DNA from: Schistocephalus solidus
Lineage: Eukaryota; Platyhelminthes; Cestoda; Diphyllobothriidea; Diphyllobothriidae
Assembly (NCBI GenBank): GCA_017591395.1
Contig: WEDG01009040.1
Location: 38,960-102,959 of the forward strand
DNA: 64,000 nt
Reading direction: 5' to 3'
Below are positions 55,225 through 64,000 of this stretch, one piece after another; the first letter of the stretch is position 1, and every line of letters begins with the position of its first letter. The notes below the pieces were generated by a model. It saw only the letters and a list, made by a program, of their open reading frames with translations. It searched no databases and was not told where the DNA came from. The position numbers and the translations under genes are program-made.

Positions 55225-56142
55225 TCAACCATCGACATCGCGGATCGCTTTGGTTACCAGCACGTCCTGTCGATCTTGCCTCCGGACGAGATCATAGTCC
55301 AGTAGCTGCCAGCGCCGCGACCGAGGGTGCATCCACGTGGCCTTCTCCCGCGTCGGAAGGCGGAAGAAGGTGTTGGTCAGCAGGAGACGGTGTTCCGTAC
55401 ACGTGCGCAGAAGAAGGAGGCCGTAATCGTTACAGCTACCGAGAGCGTGGGGACCCAGCACTCCCTGCCACGCAGCGTGGTCCATCCCGACGCGGGCGAT
55501 GAAGTCACCAAGGACAATTATCTTGTCCTCTTTCGGCACAGTTGCCAGCAGGGCGTGCAGGTCATTGTAGAATTTTTCTTTCGCGGCATCAGAGCTCGTC
55601 ATTGGGGAAGCGTAGGCGCTGATGATGGTGGCGAACTGGTCTCCCCGAAGAGGTAGGCGGAGGCTCATCAGGCGATCATTGATACCCTGCGGCAGACAGG
55701 GCAGACGTCCCACGATGTCGTTCCGGATGGCAAAGGCAACACCAGCGTCGCGTCGCTCTGCCTTTTGCCGGCCGCTGCAGAAGAAGGTGTAACCGGCACC
55801 CACCTCCTCCAGCTGACCCTGCTCACAGAATCTGGTCTCACTGAGTCCAGCAATTTCTACCTTGTAGCGCGCCAGTTCCCGAGCGACTAGCGCCGTCCTC
55901 CGTTCCCGCCGGTTGCTCCTAGGATTGTCTAAAAGGGAACGAACATTCCAGGCTGCTAGGGTGAGTGGACTCACCCGAGCAGCCTGGAGGGTATGGTGAG
56001 GGGGATTGGGACGGGGTATTGTTTGTTTGAGTTTTAAGACTGCGTATTTTGCGATCTGCGCGTCGCGGCCGGCTGCAGAAGACGTGATAACCAGCATTTG
56101 TTTAGGGCACCTTTTCCAGCCCATTCCTCCGCGAGGAGGCAA
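55225..56142 (-). pseudogene. LINE B endonuclease domain
   Basis: This 305-codon frame starts at a Met 57 residues before the point where the copy A frame opens. Family blocks are [14 protein letters not shown] (Asn), [20 protein letters not shown] (Glu), [13 protein letters not shown] (Asp; the GDFNA-type Asn is Ile), [11 protein letters not shown], and [15 protein letters not shown]. It ends in a TGA (55227-55225), after which the same frame continues TDNHLI, where the family has an SDH-like motif. The fold nicks DNA during target-primed reverse transcription (established for this family). The upstream extension is GC-rich and may be part of the original N-terminus. Confidence 0.88.
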
Positions 56143-56552
56143 ACAGTGTTGTCCCTAAATAGGGCTGCTCGGACATCCCAGAGGGCGGCCGAACTCCACT
56201 ATGGGTCACAGATTTGTTTTAGTGGGAGAACGACCCGAGTTAGCCTGGGCCGCCTACGGGGTTGCTGTCACCCCCACCGTAGGACTTTTTGAGAGGGGGG
56301 AGGTGGGAAGTTCGGACGTCAGGCCTACCGGGATGGAGGCACACACAACGCCGGACACCCTCACCTGGTTTAGCCCGCCGGTCGTGACGGTTGCCCGGGG
56401 TGTGGCCGCTGGGAAGAACCAGCTTCGAGTAGCCACAGGTGAGAGTTGGCTACCAGTTAGAGGCGGCCACAGGAACATTCCTCACTTATACGAGACAGAT
56501 GGAGCGACCAAATGCTACCTGTGTGGTGCTACCCCTAACTAGTACCCCTACA

Positions 56553-56655
56553 CCCCACCTTCCTATAACCCTCTAATACCACCGGTCCCGTATTATTCGC
56601 TGACTTATATTTTGTTCCCTGAGATGGGTCGCATGTTGCGATCTTGCCGATTTCT
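56553..56655. mobile_element. MITE-like M3, right part, split by LINE B
   Basis: 'ctctaataccaccggtcccg', 'tattattcgctgac' and 'ttgttccctgagatgggtcg' then 'cgatcttgccgatttc' match the reverse complement of 8924-9010 in order, including the terminal repeat. Together with 51702-52035 it makes a second M3 copy. Confidence 0.75.
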
Positions 56656-56945
56656 CGGGATGAGATCGAAAAAAGCTTTGCCGCATCCTATGACCTGGTC
56701 ATTCTTCTGGCTTCAATGTGCACGAAGAGACTGATTTATAAAGGTTTTCAAACTGATCACGGAGACAGTTAGCAAAAGTGAACAGCCTAGATCCTCAAGC
56801 CGTATTCCAGTGAAGGTCAGATAGTAGAAAAATGCGATTATTAAAACAAACCCAGGCCCGTGCAGTTTCATTTACTTCTTTCCAGAACAAAATAACGTCA
56901 TCTTATTCCAGACACAACGAAGAACAAATATTTTTTAGTTCAGTT

Positions 56946-57045
56946 GACTAAAGCGTTGGCTGTACTAAATCCTTCCTCTTGTTGGCGTGGGTTCGAATCC
57001 CACCGAAGCCGCCGAGTTTTTCAAAAGTGAGTCAAATGTATTAAA
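56946..57045 (+). repeat. SINE-Y copy
   Basis: 'cagttgactaaagcgttggc' (A-box region, damaged), 'ggcgtgggttcgaatcccac' (B box) and 'gccgagtttttcaaaagtga'. Same head-to-tail order as the copy at 21247-21318. Confidence 0.65.
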
Positions 57046-57389
57046 AAGAATTGTCAGGTGATAGCACAACCATACCATTTTGTGTATATTAGGAAAAGTA
57101 TCCTCTCGGCAAATTTCGTGATAGATATTTCTGGTATCGGATTACAAATACTTTCAGATCGTCCTTGAAATACAGATGAATATTTCACATTTATGATTTT
57201 TCCCAAATCCTACCTGTTTCCCTTCAATAGATAGGACTGATCATGCCATGTTTTTTTGTAAAAGGCTTAATGAGCTCTCAATTTACTCAACAAACCAAAA
57301 TAACATGACAAAATGCATGCCAAAGTACTCACTCAAATTCCGATCCCACATTACATGAGTTAGGCCATCTACCGTATAACACATGCATA

Positions 57390-57835
57390 GCTATGTTTTT
57401 CTTCTGCTCACTTGATGGAAAATTATGCCTTCCTCCAATGACATACTTAAAAAATGATGGCTTTTGGTTTTATGAAACGTTTTCAATTACCGAATAATTA
57501 TGCACCCGATCTGTCGACACCAATTTAAAGAAGGCATAATTTTCTATCAAATGAGTATATTTTGTGCACATTTTTTATAAATTATATCTGAATTTATAAG
57601 TGCCTTAAAAATCAATGGGAAAAATCATACTATCTCTTTGTCATTGTTACAGATTGTAGTTTCTGTAGGTGACCGAAAATAAGTTCATTCTGGCGTCTTG
57701 GCGTGACTTACGTATCTTCGGATTATGCAGCACGATATTTAATAATTCAATGCTACTTAAGTAATATTTTCGAATTTAAAACACATTTCAGAATTTCGTT
57801 TAACATTTAATGAGATAGCACATCTACTTTACAAT
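57390..57835. mobile_element. M2-like element, partial
   Basis: The right end 'cagaatttcgtttaacattt' then 'aatgagatagcacatctact' matches the M2 right ends at 2690 and 5560. 'tactttaagtaatat'-type and 'tttctatcaaatgag' motifs follow the M2 arm. An inner mirrored copy of the last motif is at 57410-57440, but the left arm is incomplete. Confidence 0.5.
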
Positions 57836-59884
57836 GTGCTTCTGCTTATACCCAATTTCCTCTGAAGAACTTGCTTTTGTATTCGCGTTATTCAAGCTGG
57901 ACACGAAAAGTACGAGTGATAGTCTGCCTCAAAATGAATGTAAACAAGATATCTGAAATTTGACTTTTTTAATAGTCCTTAACTTACTCGTTTGGAGGCA
58001 CAGTATGTTACGAAGCAGGTAAAAGATGAGTGCTTGGAATTCAGTGTCTTTTATATAAAATAATGAGATGGAATTGAAATACGCGGATGTTCTACTTGCT
58101 TTTTAGCAATGAACGGTGAGGTTTTAAGGATTAGGTGAACATTTAAGCCTTGAGTGTAGTATAACTACGCTTAAAAAGTCGAGATCAACAACGTCAGCCT
58201 TAAAAACTGGTATGAATGAGGGTTTTATGGACGAAGCGAATAAAAATCCCCTAAAACGCCTGTCTAGGTGAAATGAAATGCCTAAAACCCTATGGCCGTC
58301 CGGAAAAGAATGCAAAAGCCAAAAAATGACCCCAAAAGTTTCTGCAAAAGTGACCACAAATGGCTAATTAGATTATAGTTGAAAACAGAGACCTATAAAC
58401 ATTAAAGAATATAAAAAAGTACAATTATACGGAATGACAGCAAATAAATTATGTTGGTGACTATGCGCACATGAATAAATAAGCTTCACGACTATATACA
58501 ATAAGCATGCATATGTAAACCTAGGTAAATATACGTCAACGTAAACGTATATTCGTATAAAAACAAGCCATAAGACAAAACATATGAAAAAAAATTAAAT
58601 TTCGCAGTTACCTATGCCCAAAAGAAATGAAGTTCAGATCAAGCTGTGAGGGGTAAAATAAGCCTCACCATCATCATATGTAAGTGAGTGAATCCGCATT
58701 TTCTAATTGACTTTTTACAACAACCCGAGCGAATCGTGTTAATAATAAGCATGAAAAACATTTGAAAATTAAATTGCCATAACGTTCTAACATTTAAGCT
58801 AAAATAATTCCACGTAGTTTTTTTTTCGATAGACCGAATGCGGAAATTTTCCCACCATACGACTGAAGCTCATGGTGAATGTAGCCTTGTGAGTTGCAAT
58901 TCCCACATCGATGAAAAAAGAACGTTCAAGTCCGCGCGAGTGAGAAGGAAAATCTAATTAGCCTAGTTTATCAACAGTATTTCAATGACGGATGTACGAG
59001 ATTTCCAATTTCGCGCCTGTCCTTAATCGATGTACTCTAGGCTACGTCCACCACTTTGACCACAATATTGCAAAATATTATAGTATTTCAATCCTAACTA
59101 CGCAAATAAAATAAGTAGCAACGATTTCATAATACGTTAGAAATGGGGGTTATGCTACGCCCTAACCGACCTGGGAAACACGTGCTAATTATGTTAGAAA
59201 TTCAATGGTTTATTTCATGTTGAGATAAATTCAGCATAACCAAAATGAAACTCCTTCATCAGATTGGTGTGTTGTTTGGATAAAGTTTCTTTTGGAAACC
59301 GCCCACAACTGGAAAACCCTAGTGAAGCTCTGGGTGCTGCAAATGGCTAACATCGTTTTGGGTGAGTATGCACATATCTATATCGAAAAAGTATCTTTTT
59401 TAACGAAACTGTAAGTCGATGAGCCGATAAAACTAGTGTGAGTAACCTAACCCTCCTTCGTACCTAGATTCTCGTATAGAAAATTGCTATGTAGCTTAGG
59501 GAGTCAAAAGACATTCCAAGCATCAGTAAAGTGCTCGTTTTTATATGGTAAGTCCTTGAAAGGATCAAATAAATATTTTGCGTGAACGACCTGAAACAAC
59601 TACTAAAGCTTCCGATGCGCTCAATGCGATTCAATAGTTATCTAGTCGTTGTGAGTTAGTATAGGGTTTGCTTCTATTTATTTGTATCTTTGAAGCTTCC
59701 GTAACGATTGGCGGAATGTCCTTTTCCTGGTCAGGGAAAAAACCCCACTTGCATTGAGCACACACTGTGCTTTACAGCACTAGGCTTTGGCATCCAAGAT
59801 ACTGCCAAAGGAGTTTAGTGATGAAAATAGCGGTGCAACTGGTCAATTTTATTTCGGATAATACAGTAGACAACTATCTGTCTT
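57836..59884. other. no gene recognised; AT-rich
   Basis: Only one frame above 60 codons (58124-58357, minus), unrecognised. No repeat-family member is evident by eye. Confidence 0.45.
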
Positions 59885-60065
59885 AGGCAGGTCTCCGGTC
59901 TTCCTGGCTCTGCCTTGACACCTGGTCCAGGGGGGAGAGTGTCACAGAGAGTGAGGTAGATGCAGTTCAAGTACATTCTCACGTTAATTTAGGGCAAGTC
60001 ACCTCCCTGCATCACTCTGTTGTGGTGCATATGGTGGACATCGTCGAAAACGACGGTTGGCTGGT
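59885..60065 (+). repeat. tail repeat T, diverged
   Basis: 'ggtctccggtcttcctggct', 'ctgccttgacacctgg', 'gagtgaggtagatgcagttc' and 'catcgtcgaaaacgacgg' keep the T order, but the internal ggaggagga run is reduced. Confidence 0.7.
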
Positions 60066-60429
60066 CTGAAGGAAGCGGTGCGGACATTGCATTCTTCTGT
60101 GTTGGCTAAGTCGTAGCCGTGTCTTGGAACACGCAATGGACCGGAGGAGAAATTTTTACATTACCATATGGGTTATAGTTCATTCTGGCAAGCCAATTTC
60201 TGAGTGGGCATTTTATCGTTACTCTGGCACATCCGGTAGACAGGTTCTGTCTTCTCTACGAATAAGCATAATATGGTGCTAGGAATGGTTTGCTATAAAC
60301 CGTTTTTTGCACATTCACCATACTTCAAAAATGAGCTGGGGAGCCAGTCCTGCGAATTCAAGAAGGCCTTTCAAATTTTCGGTACGCTTGACTTCGAACG
60401 CCTGGCGAAGGGGTGTAGGAACATAATGA

Positions 60430-60735
60430 TATGTTCATTATAATTCCAGGAAGATTAAATAGTCCCGTGTTCTAACAGTAATATTAGCCTCACAATAAAC
60501 CTAAACCGCAGCTCTACTCTACAACGTTAACCCTATCCTAAACCCTAACCCTACAGTTAACACTAACCCTAAACATAACATACCTTAACGTATTCCTTAC
60601 CCCAAACTGTAAACCTTACCCTAAACTTAACCCCGCCCCTAACGGTAAACCTAGCCTATTTTCCCTGGATTTTGGCGCAAAACGGACGGTTCCTATTCTC
60701 ATTTCCTGTATGGGGCCATATAAGTCATCCTTATC
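60430..60735. mobile_element. telomere-like MITE (M1), partial
   Basis: Interior 'accctatcctaaaccctaac', 'ctaaccctacagttaacact' and 'ccttaccctaaacttaaccc', then 'tttggcgcaaaacggacggt' and a terminal region ending 'atataagtcatcctt'. This end matches the 37495 copy. Confidence 0.7.
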
Positions 60736-63529
<2,794 letters not shown>

Positions 63530-63880
63530 GCGTTAGTTCAACCGTCGTAGTCCAACGCTGTCCACCGTATTCTCCACAGCAGGATGGGGCAGGGATGGTG
63601 ACTGGTGCGCAAATTAGTTTTAAGTGATAGTAGACTTGCACAGCATCTACTGCACTCTCTCTTCCCTTACCCACATGTACCCTGTGTCAAGACCGAGTCA
63701 AGACGACCGGAGGCAGGGTTTGGCGCAGATGAATCATCTCCCATGGAGTGGGAGAGTGGGGTGTGACATGAGCCTGCAACTACGCGTGCCAGCATGCCCC
63801 CCGCCCATGTTCGGCATTTGTTATGGGGAGCTCAGCCCAACTAACGCCTGCCCACATGCTGATTTGGCCCCCACTGTGTT
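63530..63880 (-). repeat. tail repeat T with J segment
   Basis: The T unit is at 63540-63730 ('aagtgatagtagacttgcac', 'accgagtcaagacgaccgga'). J-type sequence follows at 63800-63880 ('ccatgttcggcatttgttat', 'gtgttggtccagtgcatc'). It matches the 35418-36190 array. Confidence 0.7.
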
Positions 63881-64000
63881 GGTCCAGTGCATCTACCAAG
63901 CGACCTTTCGGTTTAGGGCCCCGCACCACGGCACAGACTCAGGAATATACAAGAAACATCGAGAGTTGAAGAGAGCACGTAAAGGATATGCTTAAATATG

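Larger units (their letters stand above)
52036..56552 (-). mobile_element. RTE-like LINE with C-terminal zinc fingers (copy B), degenerate
   Basis: A full-length-looking minus-strand copy: 5' region 56552-56143, endonuclease, linker, RT, connector and five-finger region. Unlike copies A, C, D and E it ends right after the finger ORF stop ('acctgcggtaaacc') with no T-module tail. It interrupts an M3 element, and about 150 bp of M3 is missing at its 5' junction. Stops and at least three frameshifts (near 53945, 53740 and 53500) inactivate it. It aligns with copy A over almost its whole length and in opposite orientation. Confidence 0.85.

Overview
The window looks like a TE-rich piece of an invertebrate nuclear genome, most probably a flatworm and possibly a diphyllobothriid tapeworm. 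The basis is the gene-poor layout, the lack of any operon or bacterial signal, and an RTE-type LINE with C-terminal C2H2 zinc fingers that I associate with the Spirometra/Schistocephalus group. The clade assignment rests on recalled familiarity with that family, not on a search. Almost every long open frame is either transposon-derived or an artefact of simple repeats (poly-Glu/Gly, poly-Ser, poly-Thr/Tyr).

The one convincing host-gene candidate is on the minus strand at about 28475-27088. It is a long, low-complexity exon (acidic tract, Ser tract, Ala tract) that ends with a Hox-like hexapeptide, IWPWM, followed two to four codons later by a consensus splice donor (G|GTGAGC). This is the layout of a Hox first coding exon. 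I could not find a homeobox exon downstream of it in the window.

Layout. 1-14 kb: tRNA-like SINE fragments, two elements with long terminal inverted repeats (1.77-2.73 and 4.61-5.60 kb), a CR1-like RT scrap (3.5-3.9 kb), a MITE-like element (8.9-9.5 kb) and a GGA microsatellite that appears to have grown out of a dispersed repeat (10.5-11.1 kb). 14.3-20 kb: LINE copy A on the plus strand (endonuclease, RT, five zinc fingers, repeated 3' tail), broken by stops and frameshifts. 20-27 kb: SINEs, a telomere-like MITE and a 1.17 kb TAG repeat, all of which would lie in the putative Hox intron. 27-28.5 kb: the Hox-like exon. 31-51 kb: a graveyard of 5'-truncated LINE copies, tandem tail repeats, telomere-like MITEs, a Penelope-like fragment, a CR1 endonuclease fragment, a TA-cored palindrome, and two loci of a roughly 235-bp tandem repeat with hammerhead-ribozyme-like cores. 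52.0-56.55 kb: LINE copy B on the minus strand, nested inside a second copy of the 8.9-kb MITE-like element. 56.6-64 kb: AT-rich sequence with repeat fragments, a (CT)n tract and a final tail repeat.

The parts do not form a pathway. They tell a history of insertion: the LINE family supplies most of the coding fragments, and its 3' tail modules recur alone across the window. Families are named here for reference only: T/J (tail modules), M1 (telomere-like MITE), M2 (long-TIR element), M3 (8.9-kb MITE), R (hammerhead-like repeat), SINE-Y and SINE-C (tRNA-like SINEs). Boundaries were read by eye and are approximate to about 10-30 bp.
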